In this document: in pieces, positions 1 to 6,620 of the stretch
Layout: each line of letters starts with the position of its first letter
How positions within the stretch are numbered: the stretch's first letter is position 1
Notes under the pieces: generated by a model
The model's input: the letters and a program-made list of their open reading frames with translations, nothing else
Database searches by the model: none
Told to the model about the DNA's origin: nothing
Position numbers and translations under genes: made by a program
Source: an uncultured Ignavibacteria bacterium
GTDB lineage: Bacteria; Bacteroidota; Ignavibacteria; Kapaibacteriales; UBA2268
Length of the DNA: 8,292 bases
Assembly (NCBI GenBank): GCA_903911805.1
Contig: CAIWET010000624.1
Location: 1-8,292 of the forward strand
Direction of reading: 5' to 3'

Positions 1-5
1 CTTAT

Positions 6-2462
6 ATGAAAAAATTTACTAATTTCTTCGCACTTGGATTACTAATAATCTTATTCCTAGGTGCAACATTTAATGCTGATGCCACTTACAAAAGAATGGT
101 ATTAGTTGAAGAAGCTACAAATACCAGTTGTGGTCCTTGTGCTTCACAGAATCCTGCTTTCCAAAAATGGGTAACTGATAATTTCAGCAGCGTAGTACCT
201 GTTGTTTATCATGCATCTTGGCCTGGAGATGATGATCCAATGTATTTAACAGACGTAACAATGAACAAACAAAGAGTTGAATCATATTATCAAATGAATA
301 AAGTTGGTGTTCCTAATTGTAGAATTAATGGTTTAATTCATACAGGTATGAACGGTTACTATGACGGTGCTCCTGGTGACATACCTGGTATTACTAAAGA
401 ATTAGATAAATATAAAGATGCAACATCTTATTTTCAATTAACAATCAATGAAATTAGAAATGGATCTACTGTTACAGTTGAAATAACTGTTAAAGCTGAT
501 GCAAATCTTGATAATAAAAAATTGAGAGTTGTTGTTAATGAAGCAAAAATTACTACTGAAACTATGCCAAATGGCGAATCAGAATTCTTTTATGTTGCAA
601 GGAAAATGCTTCCAGATTATAAAGGAACATTAGTAAATCTTGCTCCAGCAACTACTCAAAAATATACTTTCAATTACAATATTCCTGAAGAATGGAATGC
701 AGATGCACTTTATATTACTGCATTTTTACAGGATGAAACAACACACGAAGTTGTACAAGCTGCTCATAATATGAGTGCTGCTTCAGCATCTTTTGAAGCA
801 ATATCAAACAAATATTTAAAGGTTGACGCAAGTAGCAAAATAACAAAAACTGTTACTGTTAAAAATCCAAATGATTTCGTTTGTAGTTTTGATTTATCAG
901 TTGATAGCCAAACTTCAAATATTCCTAGTAGCTGGTCAGTTGATTTAAGCAAATCAGAAGTAACTGATTTAGAACCAGGAGCTACAGAAGATATTACTAT
1001 GACAGTAAATGCTTCAGCTTCAGCTGGTTTAGCTACAATTAATTTGAAAGTAACTCCAGTAACAAGTAAAGCTTTAAAAAATGATGCTTATTTAGCAATG
1101 TATTGCTTATCAAATGCAACTAAATATGCAATATACAATGCAAATGTAGGTTGTGCAAATGTATTAAATGACGTGATGGGTTATAATGATATAACTGTTG
1201 ACGGTTATGCATTTATTCCTTTTGAAGTTGGTGCTATGCAAGCATATGGTAAAACTTGGGATGCTGCATTCTTCTGCTTTAATGTAAACTCTATGGGTAT
1301 TTTAGGTGGTAATTCAGCATATGCTGCATATACAACTGAAGTTTATAAAGTTATCAATGATCTATTGGCTAATAATAAAAAAGTATTTATTCAATCAGAA
1401 GTTGATTTTACTTATGCTGCAACAGTATCAAAAAATACTAGTGTATTAAACTTCTATAATAATACATTAGGTATTACTTATGGCGGCGCTAAACAATTTT
1501 TTAATTCTCAAACTAACCAATATAGTTTGTTCCAAATTAATGGTATAGCTCAAGATCCTATTTCTGATGGTTTCGCTGAAACACAAATGAATAGTGGTTA
1601 TAATGGTACTTCTTGGCCTTTTATCACATATTATGCTGATTATTTCACTGTAAATTCTGGAAGTAAATCAACTCCAATATTCTTACACGACAATGATAAA
1701 AATAAAGTTGCTGGTATTAAATATGTAAATGATAAAACAAAATTAGTTTACTTGACCTTTGGTCTTGAATCAATCCCTGGTTATCAACAAAGATTTGATA
1801 TGGGTACAAAAATTGTTGAGTATTTATTATCTGATGCTGCTGCTAGTTTGCCTACGTTGAAATTAAGTTCAAATGTTGTTAGTTTTGGCAAAATTAAATT
1901 AAATACTAAATCTACTCAAACAGTAACTGTTACTAATGAAGGTGCAGCAGATTTGATTATTACAGATATATCTTGTGATGAATTCAATGATGCATATAAA
2001 ATCAAAGATTTACCAACTGCTGCAAATCCATTGACAATCAAACCAAATGGTTCAGCTGTTATAACTATTGATTTTACTCCATTAGAAGTTAAAGATTATT
2101 CAGATTTCTTAAACTTCAAATCTAATGCTAAAACATCTCCAGACGTTATTACTATCGATGGTGAAGGTATTTCTGAAATTAATACTGTTAAAGATTTTGT
2201 TTCTTCTGACAATAAAATTAACTTAAAAGTTAATCCAAGCTTAATAAGCGAAACTGCAGAAATCAGCATTAATTTAACTGATTTAAATACAATCAATCTT
2301 AATTTGTACGATTCAAATGGTAATTTAGCTAAAACAATTGCAAATTCCTGTTCAGATTCAAAAGTACAATTTGATGTTAGTGGATTATCAAGTGGAAAAT
2401 ACTTCTTAGTTGGTAATTCAGGTAAATCATCAGCTAAAGTTCCAGTTATTATTGTAAAATAA
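6..2462 (+). CDS. Secreted Omp28-like thioredoxin-fold protein with ASH domain and probable type IX sorting domain
   Basis: This 818-residue protein is probably exported and delivered to the cell surface by the type IX system; its substrate is unknown. Residues 1-26 form a signal peptide with an AxA-type cleavage site (ADA, 24-26). The next ~100 residues look like a thioredoxin fold of the Omp28-related type: a CGPC redox motif at 42-45, a YHASWPG segment, and GVPNC at 101-105 supplying the likely cis-proline (P103). About 269-355 looks like an Ig-like beta domain. About 360-612 I cannot assign confidently. About 615-722 resembles a choice-of-anchor-D/ASH domain (SFGKI start, DGEGI end). About 736-818 has the pattern of a type IX type A C-terminal domain (NLYDSNG, then LSSGKYFLV). 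The ATG is only 5 bases from the window edge, so its promoter is out of view; the signal peptide directly after this Met supports the start. A terminator follows the stop. Fold and export are fairly sure; disulfide activity is inferred. Confidence 0.85.
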   Translation: MKKFTNFFALGLLIILFLGATFNADATYKRMVLVEEATNTSCGPCASQNPAFQKWVTDNFSSVVPVVYHASWPGDDDPMYLTDVTMNKQRVESYYQMNKVGVPNCRINGLIHTGMNGYYDGAPGDIPGITKELDKYKDATSYFQLTINEIRNGSTVTVEITVKADANLDNKKLRVVVNEAKITTETMPNGESEFFYVARKMLPDYKGTLVNLAPATTQKYTFNYNIPEEWNADALYITAFLQDETTHEVVQAAHNMSAASASFEAISNKYLKVDASSKITKTVTVKNPNDFVCSFDLSVDSQTSNIPSSWSVDLSKSEVTDLEPGATEDITMTVNASASAGLATINLKVTPVTSKALKNDAYLAMYCLSNATKYAIYNANVGCANVLNDVMGYNDITVDGYAFIPFEVGAMQAYGKTWDAAFFCFNVNSMGILGGNSAYAAYTTEVYKVINDLLANNKKVFIQSEVDFTYAATVSKNTSVLNFYNNTLGITYGGAKQFFNSQTNQYSLFQINGIAQDPISDGFAETQMNSGYNGTSWPFITYYADYFTVNSGSKSTPIFLHDNDKNKVAGIKYVNDKTKLVYLTFGLESIPGYQQRFDMGTKIVEYLLSDAAASLPTLKLSSNVVSFGKIKLNTKSTQTVTVTNEGAADLIITDISCDEFNDAYKIKDLPTAANPLTIKPNGSAVITIDFTPLEVKDYSDFLNFKSNAKTSPDVITIDGEGISEINTVKDFVSSDNKINLKVNPSLISETAEISINLTDLNTINLNLYDSNGNLAKTIANSCSDSKVQFDVSGLSSGKYFLVGNSGKSSAKVPVIIVK

Positions 2463-2484
2463 TAATTATTCTAATTCTTATTAT

Positions 2485-2518
2485 TCCCGACATTTTTATT
2501 AATGTCGGGATTTTTTTT
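2485..2518 (+). terminator. Rho-independent terminator after the surface-protein gene
   Basis: A perfect 10-bp stem, TCCCGACATT (2485-2494) pairing with AATGTCGGGA (2501-2510), encloses a 6-base loop and is followed directly by eight T (2511-2518). It lies 22 bases after the stop of the surface-protein gene. Only 16 bases separate the T-run from the preferred hemW ATG, so it also sits in the immediate upstream region of hemW. Confidence 0.9.
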
Positions 2519-2534
2519 ATTTAATAAACAAATT

Positions 2535-3674
2535 ATGCTTAGTTTATATTTCCATATCCCTTTTTGTAATCATAAATGTTTTTATTGCGATTTCTATTCT
2601 TTAGGAAAATTTAATAAGAATCAAGAAGATGCTTTCACAGAATCATTATTAATTGAAATCGATTTATCTGCTAAAAAGTATTATAAAAACCAAAAAATTG
2701 AAACTATCTTTTTTGGAGGTGGTACTCCATCAGTTTTATCTGTATATAATTTCAATAAAATTGCTGATAAAATTAAACAATCATTCGATTTAAGTAATTT
2801 AATTGAATGGACAATGGAGGCTAATCCAGAATCTATTACAAAAGAAAGGCTTGAGAATTATCTTCAAAATGGTGTAAATAGACTTAGCATTGGAGCTCAA
2901 TCCTTTAATAATGATGAACTTATTTTTCTCGAGAGAATTCATAATTCAGATGAAATAAAAGAAAAATATTATTTATCTAGAGAATCAGGATTTGAAAATA
3001 TTTCACTTGATTTAATTTTTTCATTACCAAAACAAAGTAGAGAAAACTGGCTAAATTCGCTAAATAGTGTTTTTGAACTTGACCCAGAACACATTTCAGC
3101 ATATTCATTGATTTTTGAAGAAAAGACTAAATTATATAATCAATTCCAAAAAGGACTAATCTTACCAAATGACCCAGATTTTGAACACGATTTATACATA
3201 GAAACAATTGAATTGATGGAGAAAAATGGTTTATATCAATATGAAATTTCGAATTATTCGAAAATAGGGAAGGAATGCAAACACAATTTGAATTATTGGT
3301 ATGGAACAGATTATTTAAGTTTTGGACCATCAGCTCATAGTTTTATTGAAAATAAGAGATTTTGGAATTACAGAAGTTTAAAGAAATACAATGAATTACT
3401 TTCGCAAAAAATAATTCCTGAAGAAAATTTTGAAATAATAAATACTGAAATGTCATTAACAGAAGCAATATATCTACAATTAAGGTCAAAAGGAATATTT
3501 TTAGAGGAATTCAAAGCTAAATTCGATATTGACTTATTAAATCTTGTGAATATGAAACTTGAATATTTATTTCATAAGCACTTGAATGTTGAAAATAATA
3601 TTCTTAGATTCACACCTGAAGGTTATTCTATATCTGATGAAATTACTTTAAAAATAATGGAAGTGATAGAATAA
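2535..3674 (+). CDS. hemW: Radical SAM heme chaperone HemW (formerly coproporphyrinogen III oxidase-like)
   Basis: HemW binds heme and passes it to membrane respiratory proteins; it is often misnamed oxygen-independent coproporphyrinogen oxidase HemN. Counting from the ATG at 2535 (379 aa, close to E. coli HemW), the radical SAM cluster motif CNHKCFYCDF has Cys 11, 15 and 18, with Phe where HemN carries a fourth Cys. GGGTPS (61-66) is the SAM-binding glycine motif. HNLNYW (250-255) fits the HNxxYW motif linked to heme binding in HemW, which argues against HemN. An in-frame ATG at 2502 would add 11 residues, but it lies inside the right arm of a terminator stem, and family proteins begin near the Met just before LYFHIPFC. 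No clear Shine-Dalgarno precedes 2535 (A-rich AAACAAATT). It lies 2 bases upstream of the transporter gene, so the two are probably one transcript. Confidence 0.93.
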   Translation: MLSLYFHIPFCNHKCFYCDFYSLGKFNKNQEDAFTESLLIEIDLSAKKYYKNQKIETIFFGGGTPSVLSVYNFNKIADKIKQSFDLSNLIEWTMEANPESITKERLENYLQNGVNRLSIGAQSFNNDELIFLERIHNSDEIKEKYYLSRESGFENISLDLIFSLPKQSRENWLNSLNSVFELDPEHISAYSLIFEEKTKLYNQFQKGLILPNDPDFEHDLYIETIELMEKNGLYQYEISNYSKIGKECKHNLNYWYGTDYLSFGPSAHSFIENKRFWNYRSLKKYNELLSQKIIPEENFEIINTEMSLTEAIYLQLRSKGIFLEEFKAKFDIDLLNLVNMKLEYLFHKHLNVENNILRFTPEGYSISDEITLKIMEVIE

Positions 3675-3676
3675 TT

Positions 3677-4573
3677 ATGGAATTCTTAGGTCAATTAGCA
3701 GCATTATCAGCAGCAATTTTATGGTCATTTGGTTCATTTATCTTTACATTCACTTCAAAGAAAATGGGCTCGATGCAATTGAATATTTCTAGGCTTTCAT
3801 TTGCATCAATTTTATTGATAATTACAATCATTGTTTTTAGAATACCATTTGATGTTACTTTGGAGCAAACAATTTTATTAGTCATTAGTGGATTTATTGG
3901 ATTAGTACTTGGTGATACTTTTCTTTTTAAAGCATTCGTTGAAGTTGGTCCAAGAGTTGGAATGATAATAATGTCAGGTAATCCTGCTTTAGGAGCAATT
4001 CTTGCTTTCATTATATTAGGCGAAATTTTAGATATTAAAGATATTATTGGTATTCTAATAGCTTTAACAGGAATTTTTATTGTCGTTTCCGAAAGTGAAA
4101 ATGATGAGAAAAGATTCTCAATCAAACATATAAATCTAAAGGGATTATTATATGGCTTTTTAGCTGCTTTAGGTCAAGCTGTTGGCTTAATAATAGCAAA
4201 GATGGCATTTGCTAAAGGCGACATTAACGGCTTTGTAGCACCATTTATTAGGATATTCTCTTCAGTTATTCTATTTTTGCCAATTATATTTATATTGAAA
4301 AAACAATTTAATCCTTTCAAATTATTTAGAATTGAAAAGCAAGTTTTTAAATATGTGATAATAGGTTCAATTATTGGACCATATTTAGGAATTAGTTTGA
4401 GTTTTATTGCTATAAAGCATACATCGATTGGAGTTGCATCAACACTGTTGTCATTGGTACCAATTATTATGTTACCAATTGGCCACTTTATTTATAAAGA
4501 AAAAATAAGTAAAGTAGCCATTATTGGTGCATTTGTTTCTGTTATTGGATGTATTCTATTATTTATTAAATAA
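3677..4573 (+). CDS. EamA/DMT-superfamily permease
   Basis: This is a 298-residue integral inner-membrane protein of the drug/metabolite transporter superfamily, which exports or takes up small metabolites; its substrate cannot be told from sequence. Ten hydrophobic helices fall into two EamA repeats: roughly 6-27, 37-54, 65-85, 94-114 and 121-138, then 154-175, 186-207, 223-245, 248-268 and 276-297. The first repeat ends with the usual Gly-Glu (115-116, in ILGEIL) before its fifth helix; the second has the matching YKEKIS turn. Residues 139-152 form a charged linker between repeats. Length is normal for the family and nothing appears truncated. The ATG starts 2 bases after the hemW stop, so translation is probably coupled. 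No link between a heme chaperone and this exporter class is established, so co-transcription may be incidental. It ends 3 bases before the stop of the convergent hydrolase gene. Confidence 0.9.
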   Translation: MEFLGQLAALSAAILWSFGSFIFTFTSKKMGSMQLNISRLSFASILLIITIIVFRIPFDVTLEQTILLVISGFIGLVLGDTFLFKAFVEVGPRVGMIIMSGNPALGAILAFIILGEILDIKDIIGILIALTGIFIVVSESENDEKRFSIKHINLKGLLYGFLAALGQAVGLIIAKMAFAKGDINGFVAPFIRIFSSVILFLPIIFILKKQFNPFKLFRIEKQVFKYVIIGSIIGPYLGISLSFIAIKHTSIGVASTLLSLVPIIMLPIGHFIYKEKISKVAIIGAFVSVIGCILLFIK

Positions 4574-4576
4574 AAA

Positions 4577-5701
4577 TTATTTGGTTTTAACTTCAAGATT
4601 ATACCAATTAATAATTTCTTTTATAAAGTCATCACAGAAATTCTTTTCTAATTTTCCATATTCGTTAGGTGAACCAGTATTCGATTTCTGGAATAAATGA
4701 TTTGCGTCCTTAATAGTTTTGTAACTCAAATGATAACCTTTGCAAACTTCATCCATATGATAATCACTTAAAAACTCAATTAAATATTTTAGATTAAACT
4801 CAGCAGGAACTTGAGTATCTTTTTCACCAAATAATGCAAGAATTTTTACATCGCAAATTTTAGATAAATAATCTTTGGGTTCCAATATTAAGAACTTTTT
4901 CATCCAAGGAGATTCTAATTGTTTTAATTGTGCTTCAATAGTTTTAGTAAGATATTTGTTAGGGTCTTTAATTGAAGATTTTGCAGCAGAATCCATTTTA
5001 GAAATTTGAATTTCACCAATTTTCATTAAAAGAGATTTTACTGAGTCTAACGACATTTTACCAACACAATAATCTAATGAATAGGCTTGAGCATCTTTTG
5101 CTAATTTCATATCTTCTTCATTCATTTTTTCGGATCTAAATATCGCTGCCATTTGCTCTCTTAATAACAAGTTTCCATTCATAGTTGGACCAGCCATAAG
5201 AATTATAAATTTTAACGAATTAGGCGATTTATTTGCCACAATCGGAGCAATTATTCCACCTTCGCTATGGCCTAGCATACCTATATTTTTTGTATCAACA
5301 TATTTATTCTTTTTTAATTCAGTTAAAGCAGAATTTGCGTCTTCAGCAAAATCTAAAGTGTTACAAACTCCGAATTTTCCTTTTGATTTTCCGGTTCCTC
5401 TGTCGTCATATCTATAAACTCCAAAGCCATATTTAACTAAAGAATCTGATAGAACTTTGAATACTTTAAATCCAAATACTTCTTCATCTTTTGTTTGAGC
5501 TCCACTACCAGTAACTAAAATAATGAGTGGATGCTTAGTATTAGTATCTGGTAAAGTTAATGTACCAGAAAATTGAATAGTGTCATTTAAAAAAGGTACT
5601 TCAAATGTAATTTGAGAATTAGAACTATAAGAAATAAAAAATAATAAAGCAAAAATTAATGAGTATTTAAATACTCTTATTTGATCAACAAACAATTTCA
5701 T
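4577..5701 (-). CDS. Exported alpha/beta hydrolase (serine esterase/peptidase-like)
   Basis: This 374-residue protein is probably a periplasmic or envelope serine hydrolase; its substrate is unknown. Residues 12-29 are a hydrophobic signal segment after a basic start, with possible cleavage near SNS-Q (27-30). No lipobox Cys is seen. The hydrolase core runs from about 57. It has GSGAQ for the oxyanion region, YDDRGTGKS, the nucleophile elbow GHSEGG with Ser146, an acid candidate Asp295 in FGEKDTQVP, and a catalytic His335 in DANH. The helical stretch at about 180-270 looks like a cap inserted between Ser and Asp. The GSG...RYDDRG...GHSEGG...MAGP pattern matches the S33/dienelactone-like hydrolases widespread in Bacteroidota. 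All triad residues are present. AAGGTG, 4 bases before the ATG, supports the start. An intrinsic terminator lies immediately upstream, so expression separate from nuoC is likely, but no promoter is visible. Confidence 0.88.
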   Translation of the reverse strand: MKLFVDQIRVFKYSLIFALLFFISYSSNSQITFEVPFLNDTIQFSGTLTLPDTNTKHPLIILVTGSGAQTKDEEVFGFKVFKVLSDSLVKYGFGVYRYDDRGTGKSKGKFGVCNTLDFAEDANSALTELKKNKYVDTKNIGMLGHSEGGIIAPIVANKSPNSLKFIILMAGPTMNGNLLLREQMAAIFRSEKMNEEDMKLAKDAQAYSLDYCVGKMSLDSVKSLLMKIGEIQISKMDSAAKSSIKDPNKYLTKTIEAQLKQLESPWMKKFLILEPKDYLSKICDVKILALFGEKDTQVPAEFNLKYLIEFLSDYHMDEVCKGYHLSYKTIKDANHLFQKSNTGSPNEYGKLEKNFCDDFIKEIINWYNLEVKTK

Positions 5702-5705
5702 AAAT

Positions 5706-5711
5706 CACCTT
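5706..5711 (-). promoter_or_regulatory. Shine-Dalgarno for the hydrolase gene
   Basis: On the minus strand AAGGTG(A) precedes the ATG at 5701 with 4 bases between, matching the AGGTGA end of the anti-Shine-Dalgarno complement. It follows directly on the T-rich tail of the upstream terminator. It supports the chosen start of the exported hydrolase. Confidence 0.6.
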
Positions 5712-5740
5712 AAAAATAAAAAGCCATCCGAAGATGGCTT
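5711..5740 (-). terminator. Rho-independent terminator with C(UUCG)G tetraloop after nuoC
   Basis: Read on the minus strand, AAGCCATC (5740-5733) pairs perfectly with GATGGCTT (5728-5721) across a UUCG loop closed by C-G, an exceptionally stable tetraloop. A T-rich tail TTTATTTTTA (5720-5711) follows, extending the two T of the stem. It ends the carboxylase-carrier-nuoC transcript 8 bases past the nuoC stop. The hydrolase ATG lies only about 10 bases beyond the tail. Confidence 0.88.
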
Positions 5741-5748
5741 GAAAAAAA

Positions 5749-6282
5749 TTAAATTACATCTCCAAACTTTTCTGGATAAGGAGGTAGTGGCATAGAATCT
5801 GGAATTCCCATTAAAGGAAAATCTTTACGTAAAGGATAAAGTGGCTCTCCAGTTTCTGGATCACAATAATCTTCTGGCATATAAAATCTTCTTAAATTAG
5901 GATGACCTTCAAATTTAATACCATACATATCAAAAGTTTCTCTTTCGTACCAATTTGCACTTCCCCAAACTTCTGAAACAGAAGGGCAAAGTAAACTGCT
6001 TTCAGAGATCTGAACTTTAAGTCTAAGTCGTTTATTATGATTCATAGAATATAAGAAATAAACAACTTCAAATCTATTATGTTTTTTATCCAACCAATCA
6101 ATAGCTGTAATATCAACACACATATCTAATGCGATTTCTGGATTTTCTTTTAATTCAAAACAAATATCCAACAAATTATCTTTTGGAATAGTATAAGTAA
6201 TCTGATTTCTATGCTTAACTATTTCATAATTTTCTGTATTCAGCTTAATGACTGAATGAATATTTTCAAAGTACTGTTCCAT
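5749..6282 (-). CDS. nuoC: NADH-quinone oxidoreductase (complex I) subunit C, 30 kDa type
   Basis: NuoC is a cofactor-free subunit of the peripheral arm of respiratory complex I, next to NuoB and NuoD, on the cytoplasmic face. The 177-residue protein carries the family signature ERETFDMYGI (113-122), followed by HPNLRRFYMPEDY (127-139) and the C-terminal PLRKDFPLMG (150-159). The N-terminal half has the expected alpha/beta pattern, including the conserved DITAIDW stretch (57-63). Length fits a stand-alone NuoC, not a NuoCD fusion. The ATG lies 16 bases after the carrier-protein stop with only a weak ribosome site, so co-transcription with the carboxylase genes is likely. Oddly, nuoB and nuoD, its usual neighbours, are not adjacent; a terminator and a hydrolase follow instead. 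It could serve the main complex I from a split locus or be an extra copy. A hydrogenase-type homologue is possible but less likely given the strong NuoC signature. Confidence 0.93.
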   Translation of the reverse strand: MEQYFENIHSVIKLNTENYEIVKHRNQITYTIPKDNLLDICFELKENPEIALDMCVDITAIDWLDKKHNRFEVVYFLYSMNHNKRLRLKVQISESSLLCPSVSEVWGSANWYERETFDMYGIKFEGHPNLRRFYMPEDYCDPETGEPLYPLRKDFPLMGIPDSMPLPPYPEKFGDVI

Positions 6283-6298
6283 TTTCTAACCAAATATT

Positions 6299-6604
6299 TT
6301 AAATTAGTTCAATCAATAATTGCAATTTAGCAACTTTTTCGCCGATTTTAGTATGAATTTTTTTCACAACACCATCAATTGGCGAATTTATTTGATTTTT
6401 CATTTTCATTGCTTCAAGAATTAATAAAGGCTCACCTTTCTTAACTTTTTGATTTTCAGTAACATAGATGTTCAAAATACCACCAGGAATAAAAGCTTTT
6501 ATTAATCCAGGGTTTGGAGAAATATATTTCTTTCTGTTAACAAATTTCTGAGTTAATTCAGTTTCATATTTTGTATCATCTAAAGTAAATTCACTATACT
6601 GCAT
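6299..6604 (-). CDS. Biotin carboxyl carrier protein (biotin/lipoyl-attachment domain)
   Basis: This 101-residue carrier swings carboxyl-biotin between biotin carboxylase and carboxyltransferase sites of an acyl-CoA carboxylase or related enzyme. The biotinyl domain covers about 28-101. EAMKM (64-68) marks Lys67 as the biotinylation site, with SPIDGVVKKI (74-83) as the second conserved strand pair and IPGGILNIYV before it. Residues 1-27 are a short charged extension, without the long Pro/Ala-rich linker typical of AccB or of methylmalonyl-CoA decarboxylase gamma subunits. The start is well supported by AAGGAG 10 bases upstream. Only 14 bases separate it from the carboxyltransferase stop, which strongly implies that the two proteins work together. 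The lysine motif rules out a lipoyl domain as the better reading, since those normally have DKA around the modified Lys. Confidence 0.92.
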   Translation of the reverse strand: MQYSEFTLDDTKYETELTQKFVNRKKYISPNPGLIKAFIPGGILNIYVTENQKVKKGEPLLILEAMKMKNQINSPIDGVVKKIHTKIGEKVAKLQLLIELI

Positions 6605-6614
6605 ACTTATAATT

Positions 6615-6620
6615 CTCCTT
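6615..6620 (-). promoter_or_regulatory. Strong Shine-Dalgarno for the biotin carrier gene
   Basis: AAGGAG on the minus strand lies 10 bases before the ATG at 6604 and overlaps the carboxyltransferase stop codon (TAAGGAG). It is the best ribosome site in the window, fixes the carrier start, and suggests that ribosomes finishing the upstream gene reload here. Confidence 0.75.

Noticed and set aside
764..952. Short minus-strand open frame inside the surface-protein gene (and similar ones at 2096-2296 and 3127-3330)
   Set aside because: They lie fully within well-supported genes on the other strand, with no motif or start signal.
2483..2520. Hairpin after the surface-protein gene as a riboswitch or small RNA
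   Set aside because: A single perfect stem with a T-run is fully explained as an intrinsic terminator; no additional conserved structure is visible.
2535..3674. Calling this gene hemN (oxygen-independent coproporphyrinogen III oxidase)
   Set aside because: The fourth Cys of HemN is Phe here, and the HNxxYW heme-binding motif of HemW is present.
3691..4125. A 144-codon open frame on the minus strand inside the DMT permease gene
   Set aside because: It is antisense to a clear ten-helix transporter, has low-complexity Ile/Lys/Ser-rich content and shows no recognisable domain or ribosome site; AT-rich coding DNA produces such frames.
4574..4617. Imperfect inverted repeat as a bidirectional terminator between the convergent genes
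   Set aside because: The 17-base loop, 3-base bulge and almost entirely A-T stem make a functional terminator doubtful; kept only as an observation.
5233..5436. Plus-strand open frame of 67 codons inside the hydrolase gene
   Set aside because: It is antisense to the nucleophile-elbow region of a complete alpha/beta hydrolase and has no features of its own.
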